DNA from: Seohaeicola saemankumensis
GTDB lineage: Bacteria > Pseudomonadota > Alphaproteobacteria > Rhodobacterales > Rhodobacteraceae
Assembly (NCBI RefSeq): GCF_042678485.1
Contig: NZ_JBHTKR010000004.1
Span: forward strand, 1-64,000
DNA length: 64,000 nucleotides
Direction: 5' to 3'
Shown here one piece after another: positions 1 to 7,794 of this stretch (positions are counted from its first letter, which is position 1; each line of letters opens with the position of its first letter). The notes below the pieces were generated by a model. The model saw only the letters and a list, made by a program, of their open reading frames with translations. It was not told the DNA's origin and did no database searches. The translations under genes were made by a program, and so were the position numbers.

Positions 1-39
1 GACAACATCGTGTCCGCTGGTATCTTCTTCTCGTTCTGA
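1..39 (+). CDS. C-terminal end of a probable outer-membrane beta-barrel protein (partial)
   Basis: Only the last 12 codons are inside the window. They read as a short alternating hydrophobic strand ending in Ser-Phe followed by TGA. A terminal Phe on an amphipathic last strand is the classic BAM-recognition signal of outer-membrane beta-barrels such as porins, so a porin-like product is the best guess. A strong terminator follows 25 bp downstream. The family cannot be named from so short a piece. Confidence 0.45.
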   Translation, partial: DNIVSAGIFFSF

Positions 40-63
40 TCCAGAACAAGCAGTTGAACAAGG

Positions 64-96
64 AAGGGCAGGTCTTCGGACCTGCCCTTTTCTTTT
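64..96 (+). terminator. Rho-independent terminator
   Basis: A perfect 9-bp GC-rich stem (GGGCAGGTC / GACCTGCCC) is closed by a UUCG tetraloop and followed by TTTTCTTTT. Flanking AA/TT extends the stem to 11 bp. It ends transcription of the outer-membrane protein gene at 1-39. Confidence 0.92.
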
Positions 97-606
97 GCGC
101 CTAACGTGGCGCGATGCGGGAATCGCGTTTGACCAACCGCACATGGCGGTCTGACCCCGGCGCGTAATCCGGATAGCTGAACGACTTTGGATGCGGGGGC
201 CGGTCAAGCCGCCGCAGGATTGTCGGCCTGACCATTCAGGCGAAATCGCCAGTTTTTCCTTGGTTTTGCTGTGAAAGCGCCGGGTCCTGCCCCGCCTTGC
301 GTTGTTGCAATTATGCAACCCATTTCCGCCAGATGCGCGTCCTTCAAAACATTTTCCAAGAATTCGAGGTCAAAACGCATACAGGTCTTTTTCAAATGGG
401 CCTGCATGCTCCCATTGCAGGCCACAACTCTAGATTTATTAAAACCTCCTGGCTCATGACGGAAATAAATGAAAATTATGTTGATCTTCGAATCGGAAAA
501 GCATGGTGTAAAATTGATGATTTCTTAGTCTCTTTAAGGTATAGTTCTTAGTGGCCCTGATAAATGCGCGGGCTGGCATAAAAGTTTCCATAGCGGAGTG
601 TCAGGG
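97..606. other. Gene-free stretch, AT-rich towards the integrase
   Basis: No convincing gene is visible in these 510 bases; the short open frames lack ribosome binding sites and recognisable products. Base composition changes: up to about 300 it is GC-rich like the rest of the window, while roughly 390-600 is conspicuously AT-rich, like the integrase that follows. Just before the integrase an inverted CCCTGA (about 554-559) / TCAGGG (601-606) pair flanks about 40 bp, including the GCGGAG sequence that can serve as the integrase ribosome binding site. Confidence 0.5.
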
Positions 607-1536
607 ATGTTTTGGAGGAAGAAGTTTGAAGACGCCGCAATTGCGGTAACGATGGATGAATTTTTCTTCCAACACTATTTGCCAAATGCGCTTGCCACCA
701 AGAAAAGAGGCCCAGATGATCGCTTGACCTATTCCAAGCATCTCGCCAAAAGCTTTGGCTCTCTTCCATTGAGCGACATCTCATCCCGTGCCGTCAACGA
801 ATGGCGCAACAAGCAGATCGCCAAGGGGCTGAAGAACTCCACAATCAACAAACACATAGATTTTCTTATGAATATCATCAAGTTAGCCTATGTTTGGGGG
901 CATGTGGACGATCAGCTTCACATCAAGATCAATATCCGGAAATTACCCGTTGGAAATTATACACAAAAGTTTCTGAATGAAACAGAAATACGAAATCTAT
1001 TAAACGGGTGCAAAAGAAGCCCGCATCCCTATTTATATCTTGCGGTAAAGTTACTTCTTCTGACCGGCGCACGCGTTGGCGAGCTGAGAAACGCAAGATG
1101 GTCGGACATAGATGAACACAAGCGTATCTGGATCGTGCCTGTTTCCAAAAACGGCCGCTCAAGAGAGATATTTTTGAGCGCAGAATCACTGGATACCCTT
1201 GCCACCGTACGCAGAGAATCGGTTGCTCTTGGTACGGCACACCTGGCCGACGGATATGTTTTCACTAATCCACGAACGGAAACCAAATACGACAGCTTTT
1301 ATGCTGCCTGGTATAAGGTTGTCAGATCCGAAGGATTGGAAGATGTCAGAATACATGACTTGAGACATACATATGCGAGCATCCTGATTAATAACGAAGT
1401 CAGCATCTATGAAGTCCAGCGCCTTCTGGGTCATTCAAATGTGACCATGACACAGCGGTATGCGCATTTGCTGCGGAGCAAACTTCACGAAAAAACGGAA
1501 CTCGTGTCAAAGGCCATCGAAAACCCGTGGAATTAG
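607..1536 (+). CDS. Tyrosine recombinase / site-specific integrase
   Basis: A 309-residue phage/ICE-type integrase of usual length. An N-terminal SAM-like core-binding domain covers about residues 10-95 and the catalytic domain about 120-295. All catalytic residues are present: Arg156 in TGARVGELR, Lys181, His250 and Arg253 in HDLRH, His276 in LLGHS and the nucleophile Tyr285 in TQRYAHL, so the enzyme looks intact. A GTG nine bases upstream is also open, but GGAG at 595-598 is well spaced for the ATG at 607. The gene is clearly more AT-rich than its neighbours, which suggests transfer. No excisionase, phage or conjugation gene accompanies it here. It probably integrated or excised an element whose remnant is this islet. 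Confidence 0.93.
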   Translation: MFWRKKFEDAAIAVTMDEFFFQHYLPNALATKKRGPDDRLTYSKHLAKSFGSLPLSDISSRAVNEWRNKQIAKGLKNSTINKHIDFLMNIIKLAYVWGHVDDQLHIKINIRKLPVGNYTQKFLNETEIRNLLNGCKRSPHPYLYLAVKLLLLTGARVGELRNARWSDIDEHKRIWIVPVSKNGRSREIFLSAESLDTLATVRRESVALGTAHLADGYVFTNPRTETKYDSFYAAWYKVVRSEGLEDVRIHDLRHTYASILINNEVSIYEVQRLLGHSNVTMTQRYAHLLRSKLHEKTELVSKAIENPWN

Positions 1537-1581
1537 CACAGGCGGTCACATGTCGGCGCAGTCGCATCAGGCATGGATCGG

Positions 1582-1609
1582 GCAGGGTTGAATCCTGCCG
1601 CGGTCACCA
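1582..1609 (+). other. tRNA 3'-end-like sequence, possible attachment-site scar
   Basis: About 45 bp after the integrase stop is a T-arm-like hairpin (GCAGG, loop GTTGAAT, CCTGC). It is followed by seven bases CGCGGTC, an A in the discriminator position and CCA. The spacing is exactly that of a tRNA 3' end. The T-loop is off consensus (GTT instead of TTC at its start) and no matching 5' acceptor strand GACCGCG or anticodon arm occurs upstream, so it is not a full tRNA gene. Tyrosine integrases often use tRNA 3' ends as att sites, hence the suggestion. Chance resemblance is possible. Confidence 0.3.
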
Positions 1610-1725
1610 GACATCAACATACCCATGACGCGGATCATCTGACACGGCCGGACGTTGTTCGGTCCTGCATCCGGCTTTGCGGCAGATCAATCCGAAGGCT
1701 TGCCAGGTCGTGCTAGGGTTGTGGC

Positions 1726-2451
1726 ATGTTGACCACCGCGCGCACACGATCACCCGTTCTGTCAACCGAAGCGATCACCAAGGTCTATCGCTCCGGCCCG
1801 GTGGCCGTGCATGCGCTGGCGGGCGTCTCTGTCAGCCTGTTCGAGGCGGAAGTCGTCGTGCTGCTGGGGGCGTCGGGATCGGGCAAATCCACGCTGCTGA
1901 ACATCCTGGGCGGCCTTGATCAGCCCACATCGGGCCGGGTTCTGTTCCGCGATCAGGACCTGAGCGCGATGGAAGATGCCGCCCTGACAGAGTTTCGCCG
2001 CAAGCATGTGGGCTTTGTCTTTCAGTTCTACAATCTGGTCCCAAGCCTGACCGCGCGTGAAAACGTGGCCCTTGTCACTGAAATCGCAGGCGATCCCATG
2101 CCCCCCGAAGAGGCGTTGGACCGTGTCGGCCTGACCGCCCGCATGGATCACTTTCCGTCCGAACTATCGGGGGGCGAACAGCAGCGCGTCGCCATTGCCC
2201 GCGCCATTGCAAAGCGGCCCGACATTCTGCTCTGCGACGAGCCGACCGGCGCGCTGGATAGCAAGACCGGCATCACCGTTCTTGAGGCGCTGATCAGCGT
2301 CAACCGCGACCTTGGCACCACGACCGCGCTGATCACGCATAATGTCGAAATCCGCCGCATCGCCCATCGTGTGATCTACATGGCCGATGGCCGGATCACC
2401 AAGGTCGAGGAAAACAGCGCCCCCATCGCACCATCCGAGGTCAGCTGGTGA
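1726..2451 (+). CDS. ABC transporter ATP-binding protein (LolD/MacB type)
   Basis: This is the ATPase of a three-gene exporter, 241 residues. It has Walker A GASGSGKST at 48-56, the Q-loop Gln100, signature LSGGEQQR from 147, Walker B ending in the catalytic Glu at 172 and a switch His near 205. It groups by sequence style with the LolD/MacB/FtsE family that energises FtsX-like permeases. AGGG lies eight bases before the ATG. The stop overlaps the permease start (TGATG), indicating translational coupling. It acts at the cytoplasmic face of the inner membrane. The substrate is unknown. Confidence 0.93.
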   Translation: MLTTARTRSPVLSTEAITKVYRSGPVAVHALAGVSVSLFEAEVVVLLGASGSGKSTLLNILGGLDQPTSGRVLFRDQDLSAMEDAALTEFRRKHVGFVFQFYNLVPSLTARENVALVTEIAGDPMPPEEALDRVGLTARMDHFPSELSGGEQQRVAIARAIAKRPDILLCDEPTGALDSKTGITVLEALISVNRDLGTTTALITHNVEIRRIAHRVIYMADGRITKVEENSAPIAPSEVSW

Positions 2452-4814
2452 TGCGCGCGCTGGATCGCAAGGTGTTGCGCGACCTGCGCGGGATCTGGGC
2501 CCAATGTCTGGCCATAGCCCTGGTGCTGGCCTGCGGCGTGATGGTCATGGTCCTGTCGACCGGAACACAGCGTTCACTGACCGAAACACGCGACACCTTT
2601 TACGAACGTCATCGCTTTGCCGATGTCTTCGCAGGCGCGACCCGCGCGCCGCGCGGCCTGCTGTCCGAGATCGCGGCCATCGATGGAGTGGCCCAGGTCG
2701 AGGCGCGGATCGTCTTTACCGCGATGGTGGATCTGGAAGGCATGGTGGAACCTGCATCGGCCCGGGTGATTTCCCTGCCGGCGCTGGGGGGGCCGGCGCT
2801 GAACCTGCCGCTGCTGCGGGCGGGCCGGTTGCCCGACCCGCTGCAACCGGACGAAGTCGCGCTATCTGAACCATTTGCCCAGGCCAACGGGCTTCGACCG
2901 GGCGACAGGTTCCGGGCTGTGCTGAACGGGCGCCTGCGCGACCTGGTCGTGACCGGGCACCTGCTGTCACCGGAATACATCTACACGCTGGGGCCTGCCG
3001 CGATGATGCCCGATGACAGGCATTACGGCCTGATCTGGATGCGCGAACCGGCCGCTGCCGCCGCGACCGATCTGGACGGCGCCTTCAACGATCTGGCCCT
3101 CAGCCTGTCCCGCGGGGCGCATCAGGCCGCAGTCATTGCCGCCATTGATCGCCTGCTGGCCCCTTACGGCGGCACGGGGGCTTATGGCCGCGACCGGCAG
3201 ATGTCGCATGTCTTCATCGAGGGCGAACTGAGCCAGCTTGGCGCGATGGCCCGCGTGTTGCCGCCCATCTTCCTGATCGTCTCGGCCTTTCTGGTCAACA
3301 TGGTGCTGGGGCGGCTTATCGCGCTGGAACGGCGGCAGATCGGGCTTCTGAAAGCCATTGGCTATCCGATCCGGTCCATCGTGATCCATTACCTCAAGAT
3401 GACCATCGGTATCGGGTTCGCGGGCACACTCATCGGTTGGGGCATGGGCTGGTGGCTGGGTCACCAGATGACAGCGCTATATACCGAATATTTCCGGTTT
3501 CCCTGGCTGGATTACACGCCAGGCGCCGCGCCGATGGTGATCTCTGGCGCGGCGGCCATGGGGGCTGTCGTTCTGGGGGCCCTGCGCGCGGTACTGGCCG
3601 CAGTCCGGCTGGCGCCTGCCGTGGCCATGGCCCCGCCGGCGCCACCGGTCTACAGGCGCGGCTGGGCGGATGCGCTGGGGCACGTACTTGGCCTGCGTCA
3701 GACCACGATGATGATCGTGAGGTCGTTGACACGCTGGCCCGGACGCGCCGCCGTGACCCTGTTCGGTGTCGCGGGTTCAGTCGCCGTGCTGATCGTATCC
3801 TTCGTGACCTTCGACATCATCGACCTTGTGATGGAGGATATCTTCGACCGCACCAACCGCCAGCATGCAACGGTGATCCTTCATCAACCCGTCAAGGAGC
3901 GGGCCGAGCTGGATGCCCTGTCGCTGCCCGGCGTGCTGCACGCCGAAGGCGTCCATGTCGCGCCGGTCAGGATCAGACATGGACAGGCATCGAAACTGGT
4001 GAGCCTCACAGCGCAGGATCCCGGCGCCGACCTGACCCGCCTGCTGGACCCCGACGGCACACGGATCCCCTTGCCGGACAGCGGCGTAGCCCTGCCTGAA
4101 TCGCTGGCCGACCACCTGGGGCTGGTTCCCGGCGAAACGGTACAGATCGAATTGCTGGCCCCACCGCGCCAGCCCTGGGATGTCACGGTCACAAGCGTCT
4201 TTCGTCAAAGCATGGGGCAGGACATCCTGATGCGGCGCGATGTCTTCTTCGCCCTGATGAACGAAACACCGCAGGTCAACATGCTGCATCTGGCCATCGA
4301 CCCGGCCGCCCTGCCCGCGCTGCAGGCCCAGGTCAAGCAGACCCCGGCAATCACGGGATTTACCCTCTGGGAAGATGTGCGATCCTCGATGGAGGAGACG
4401 ATGAACGAAAGCCTGATCACGATGACCATCATATTCTCGGTTCTGGGAATGCTGATCACCATCGGCGTTGTCTATAATGCGGCCCGCATCCAGCTGGCAG
4501 AACGCGCGCATGAATTGGCAAGTCTGCGTGTGCTTGGCTTTCGACGGGCCGAGGTGGGCTATGTCCTGATTGCCGAACAGATGCTGCTCACGCTGATTGC
4601 CGTGCCTGTGGGCTGGCTGCTGGGCTACTGGTTCGCGGTCCTGATGACACAGGGGTTTTCGACTGACATCATCAGCCTGCCCATGGTCATATCCCAAGCC
4701 ACCTATGCTCAGGCCGCCTTGACGGCATTGGCGACCGCTTTCGTGTCCGTCCTGATGGTCCGGCGCAGACTGGACAGGATCGACATCGTGACGGCCCTCA
4801 AGCAGAAGGAATGA
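2451..4814 (+). CDS. ABC transporter permease with two FtsX domains
   Basis: An inner-membrane permease of 787 residues. One N-terminal membrane segment (about 17-38) is followed by a large periplasmic region. Two FtsX-type modules of three hydrophobic segments each lie at about 275-390 and 655-785. The duplicated arrangement is longer than the MacB or LolC/E type (about 400-650 residues) and resembles permeases annotated ABC3/DevC-like. A GTG at 2448 is also possible, but the ATG at 2451 abuts the ATPase stop. Its own stop overlaps the adaptor gene by four bases (ATGA), so the three products are probably made in fixed ratio. Substrate unknown; mechanotransmission-type export or lipid/lipoprotein handling is an inference from family. 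Confidence 0.88.
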   Translation: MRALDRKVLRDLRGIWAQCLAIALVLACGVMVMVLSTGTQRSLTETRDTFYERHRFADVFAGATRAPRGLLSEIAAIDGVAQVEARIVFTAMVDLEGMVEPASARVISLPALGGPALNLPLLRAGRLPDPLQPDEVALSEPFAQANGLRPGDRFRAVLNGRLRDLVVTGHLLSPEYIYTLGPAAMMPDDRHYGLIWMREPAAAAATDLDGAFNDLALSLSRGAHQAAVIAAIDRLLAPYGGTGAYGRDRQMSHVFIEGELSQLGAMARVLPPIFLIVSAFLVNMVLGRLIALERRQIGLLKAIGYPIRSIVIHYLKMTIGIGFAGTLIGWGMGWWLGHQMTALYTEYFRFPWLDYTPGAAPMVISGAAAMGAVVLGALRAVLAAVRLAPAVAMAPPAPPVYRRGWADALGHVLGLRQTTMMIVRSLTRWPGRAAVTLFGVAGSVAVLIVSFVTFDIIDLVMEDIFDRTNRQHATVILHQPVKERAELDALSLPGVLHAEGVHVAPVRIRHGQASKLVSLTAQDPGADLTRLLDPDGTRIPLPDSGVALPESLADHLGLVPGETVQIELLAPPRQPWDVTVTSVFRQSMGQDILMRRDVFFALMNETPQVNMLHLAIDPAALPALQAQVKQTPAITGFTLWEDVRSSMEETMNESLITMTIIFSVLGMLITIGVVYNAARIQLAERAHELASLRVLGFRRAEVGYVLIAEQMLLTLIAVPVGWLLGYWFAVLMTQGFSTDIISLPMVISQATYAQAALTALATAFVSVLMVRRRLDRIDIVTALKQKE

Positions 4815-6037
4815 ACATGACGCGCTACATCAGACTGATCCTTGGTGCCATCGCGGCGCTGGCCGTGATCGGTGGCCTGTTCTGGGCGCTGCTGCCGCAA
4901 CCCGTGCCGGTCGATCTGGTCAAGGCGCGCATTGCGCCGATGGAGGTGACCGTCACCGCCGAGGGCATGACCCGGATCCGCGAACCCTGGCAGGTGACCG
5001 CCCCTGTCACCGGAAATACCACCCGGTCGCCCGTGGAAACAGGCGATCACGTGACGGCAGGCGAAACCATCGTGGCCGTGATCCAGCCCGCCGAGCCTGC
5101 CTTTCTGGACGCCCGCGCCCGCCGCCTGGCCGAGGCCGCCGTGACCGAGGCCGAAGCGGCCGTGAAGCTGGCCGAGGCGCAGCTGGAACGCGCCGATGTC
5201 GAACTGATCCATTTCGAGGCGGAACTGGAACGCAACAAGACCCTGGCCCAACGCGGCACGGTGTCCGTCACCATGCTGGAGAACAGCGCGCAGGCTGCGG
5301 CTTCGGCACGGGCCGCGCGACAGGCCGCTCAGGCCGAACTGGAGCTGACCCGCGCAACCCTGGACAGGGCGCGCGCGCAACTGATGGGGCCGGAAGCACC
5401 CGAGGCCGGGGGCGCAATATCAGAGTGCTGCATCCGTCTGACCGCCCCGGTTTCAGGCACGGTCCTTGATGTGGCGGATCAGAACGCGCGGCTGGTGCAG
5501 GCCGGTGCGCCGCTTCTGAGTATTGGCGATCTGGACGATCTGGAAATCGAGGTCGATCTGCTGTCAGCCGATACGATCGGCATCGCGCCCGGCACCCGCG
5601 CCCATGTCGAACGGTGGGGCGGCGAGGGCGTGATCGAAGCGGAAGTGCGCCGTATCGACCCTTCGGCCTTCACCCGCATCTCTGCCCTGGGGATCGAAGA
5701 GCAGCGTGTGCGCCTGCTGCTGGATATCACATCGCCGCCCGAAAACCGTGCCGGGCTGGGCGACCGTTACCGCGTCTATGTGCGGATCGTCGTCTGGTCG
5801 GCACAGGATGTGTTGCAGGTTCCACGCGCGGCCCTGTTCCGCCAGGACGGGCAATGGGCGCTGTTCGTCGCACAGGACGACCGCGCGGCGATCCGCATCG
5901 TCGAAACAGGTCGCATGACGGCCGATTGGGTGCAGATCATCTCGGGCATCGCGGATGGCGAAAGTGTCGTTGCCTATCCCGGTTCGCGGGTCGACGCCGG
6001 GGTCCGCTTGACCGCACGCACCGTTGGGGCCGACTAG
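4811..6037 (+). CDS. HlyD-family periplasmic adaptor (membrane fusion protein)
   Basis: An inner-membrane-anchored adaptor of 408 residues that should bridge the preceding ABC permease to the outer membrane. An uncleaved N-terminal anchor covers about residues 5-25. A lipoyl-like half follows, then a long alanine/glutamate-rich coiled-coil hairpin (about 95-190), the second lipoyl half and beta-barrel (about 205-330) and a C-terminal membrane-proximal domain. Order and ATGA overlap with the permease place it in the same operon. No TolC-like channel gene is nearby. The stop codon overlaps the stop of the convergent LysR gene by four bases. Confidence 0.9.
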   Translation: MNMTRYIRLILGAIAALAVIGGLFWALLPQPVPVDLVKARIAPMEVTVTAEGMTRIREPWQVTAPVTGNTTRSPVETGDHVTAGETIVAVIQPAEPAFLDARARRLAEAAVTEAEAAVKLAEAQLERADVELIHFEAELERNKTLAQRGTVSVTMLENSAQAAASARAARQAAQAELELTRATLDRARAQLMGPEAPEAGGAISECCIRLTAPVSGTVLDVADQNARLVQAGAPLLSIGDLDDLEIEVDLLSADTIGIAPGTRAHVERWGGEGVIEAEVRRIDPSAFTRISALGIEEQRVRLLLDITSPPENRAGLGDRYRVYVRIVVWSAQDVLQVPRAALFRQDGQWALFVAQDDRAAIRIVETGRMTADWVQIISGIADGESVVAYPGSRVDAGVRLTARTVGAD

Positions 6038-6936
6038 GCCGGGCGCGGCGTCTCGTTCCAGCTGCCTGCCATGCGGGCCGCGATCTCGACCACCAGTTCG
6101 ACCGCCAGAGTGTCGGGGCTTTCCAGCCAGCTGGCGCAGAAGGCCAGCGGCGGGATCGTCACCTCGGTCTGGATCCGTTCCAACGTGCCGTCGCGCAGCT
6201 CTTTCTCGACCAATTCATGGGGAATGACGGCAATCCCGATCCCCTCGGTTGCCAGATGCACTACCGTGGCCATGGATGCGCTGGCATGCAGGTTGATCGG
6301 CGGCAGGTAGGGCCGGTTGAACAGGGATTTGACATGCTCGTAGGGCTGCGTCTTGCGGGCGAAGGTGATCAGCGGAAATTGCGCGAGGTCGCTGACATCC
6401 GCCGGGTTGGGCACTTTCAGCAAAGGGCTTGCGATAAAACCCACGGGGTATTCGCACAACAACCTGTTGCGTAGCAGCGGCGCAGACAGGGGGCCAAGCA
6501 GGAAAGCGATATCAACCTCCTGCGCCAGCAGGCGCGCCCGCAACGAGGGCGAGATATCCACCTCGATCTCGATCGACAGGTTCGGGTAGATGCGGTGCAC
6601 TTCCTTGATGAAATCAGGCAGCCAGGTGTGCACGATGGTTTCTGCCACGCCCAGCCGGATCACGCCCCGCACGGCCTCGGCATCGCGCAGGCTAGCCAGC
6701 ATCTCGGCACGCATCGCCAGGATCTTTTCCGCATAGACCAGCAATTGCCGCCCGCGCAGCGTGGGCGCCACATTGCGGCTTTCGCGGGTCAGGAGTTTTG
6801 CGCCCACCTCGGCTTCAAGCTGGGCAATGCGATGGGAAATGGCGGGCTGGGTCGTGTTCAGCTTTTGCGCCGCACCCCGGAAACTGCCCAGGGCCGCGAC
6901 CCAGAGAAACGTCTCCAACCCTTTGAAATCTACCAT
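6034..6936 (-). CDS. LysR-family transcriptional regulator
   Basis: A 300-residue regulator with an N-terminal winged helix-turn-helix (about 1-60; FLWVAALGSFRGAAQKL and TQPAISHRI segments) and a periplasmic-binding-protein-like effector domain (about 90-290). The start was set at the ATG beginning MVDFKGLETF, where the family normally starts; the frame is open 17 codons further upstream without homology. It lies 57 bp after the membrane protein gene at the 3' end of the hydro-lyase/TRAP/amidase operon and in the same direction. It is therefore the obvious candidate regulator of that operon. The effector may be the TRAP substrate. Confidence 0.93.
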   Translation of the reverse strand: MVDFKGLETFLWVAALGSFRGAAQKLNTTQPAISHRIAQLEAEVGAKLLTRESRNVAPTLRGRQLLVYAEKILAMRAEMLASLRDAEAVRGVIRLGVAETIVHTWLPDFIKEVHRIYPNLSIEIEVDISPSLRARLLAQEVDIAFLLGPLSAPLLRNRLLCEYPVGFIASPLLKVPNPADVSDLAQFPLITFARKTQPYEHVKSLFNRPYLPPINLHASASMATVVHLATEGIGIAVIPHELVEKELRDGTLERIQTEVTIPPLAFCASWLESPDTLAVELVVEIAARMAGSWNETPRPA

Positions 6937-6993
6937 GACTGCGATCCGATCCCTGACAGCGCCAGTCCAGCCAGCATCGCGCGGCACCGCATG

Positions 6994-7794
6994 TCAAGCC
7001 TGACCCGGCCGTGAACGCCCGGCCACCTGGGTCATGACCAGCGTCACCATGACCGATGCCGCAAGGGCCAGTGCAAAGGCCAGCCCCGCAGGCAGAAGCC
7101 CGGCAAGCAGCGCAAGACCAAGGCAGAATACCGCAAGGCTGCTCAGCCCACCCAGCCCGGCATATGCAGTCTGGCCCGCGAACCGGCCGCCATGATCCAG
7201 GTGCAGCGATACGGCGATGACAGTGAAGCCGACCGGAAAGGCCATCAGGGCCCCGGACAAACCGGCCCCCAGAACCGCCGCGCCCAAGGTAACCGCCCCG
7301 ACCAGCACCCCGGCCAACAGCCCCCGCAACACCAGCAGGCCCCAACGGGTGCCTGCCGCCCGTGCAACCGGACCCGCAACCCAGCGTCTTCCAATCCTGC
7401 GCGCCGCCAGTGTCACGGCCGCGAAAAGCACCGCGCCAGTCAGCGGGTCATGCGGCAGAAAGGCAAAGGGCAGGGCCAGCACCAGCCAGGCCAGCCCTGC
7501 AGCCGCCACCGACAGGAATGGCCCGGAAGCCACAGACATGGCAACGAAGACCAGCAGAAACACCTGCGTGGCCGCCAGCGAAAACAGGGCGCCAGCCGCA
7601 GCAGAGGCGACAAATGCGGCGGGTTGATCCAGCAACATGAAGCCCAGGCCAGGCGCCAGCACGATCGGCAAGCCCACGACGACACCGCCGATGCGCGGCC
7701 CCAACCGGACCGAGACCCAGGAAATCGCGATCACGACAAAGGCCGTGCCCACCATCCGGGCGATGAATTCGGCCCAGATCGACGGATCGGTCAC
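6994..7794 (-). CDS. Integral membrane protein of unknown function
   Basis: A 266-residue, very hydrophobic protein with about eight predicted membrane segments, rich in Ala, Gly, Val and Leu. I do not recognise a named family. The GTG start at 7794 was chosen because GTGA overlaps the stop of the upstream amidase gene by four bases, a coupling typical of this operon; the frame remains open further upstream without a sensible start. Its position between the amidase and the LysR gene suggests a second transport or export step for the pathway (inference only). Confidence 0.75.
   Translation of the reverse strand: MTDPSIWAEFIARMVGTAFVVIAISWVSVRLGPRIGGVVVGLPIVLAPGLGFMLLDQPAAFVASAAAGALFSLAATQVFLLVFVAMSVASGPFLSVAAAGLAWLVLALPFAFLPHDPLTGAVLFAAVTLAARRIGRRWVAGPVARAAGTRWGLLVLRGLLAGVLVGAVTLGAAVLGAGLSGALMAFPVGFTVIAVSLHLDHGGRFAGQTAYAGLGGLSSLAVFCLGLALLAGLLPAGLAFALALAASVMVTLVMTQVAGRSRPGQA

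Noticed and set aside
204..551. Short open frames upstream of the integrase as genes (for example an excisionase)
   Set aside because: No ribosome binding site, no helix-turn-helix pattern, and frames overlap one another on both strands.
1542..1607. Direct repeat GCGGTCAC at 1542-1549 and 1600-1607 as a possible attachment core pair
   Set aside because: Eight bases only and 58 bp apart on the same side of the integrase, so it cannot flank an element containing it; chance is the simpler reading.
1540..1609. A complete tRNA gene after the integrase
   Set aside because: Only the T-arm and acceptor 3' side fit; no pairing 5' acceptor strand, D-arm or anticodon arm can be drawn.
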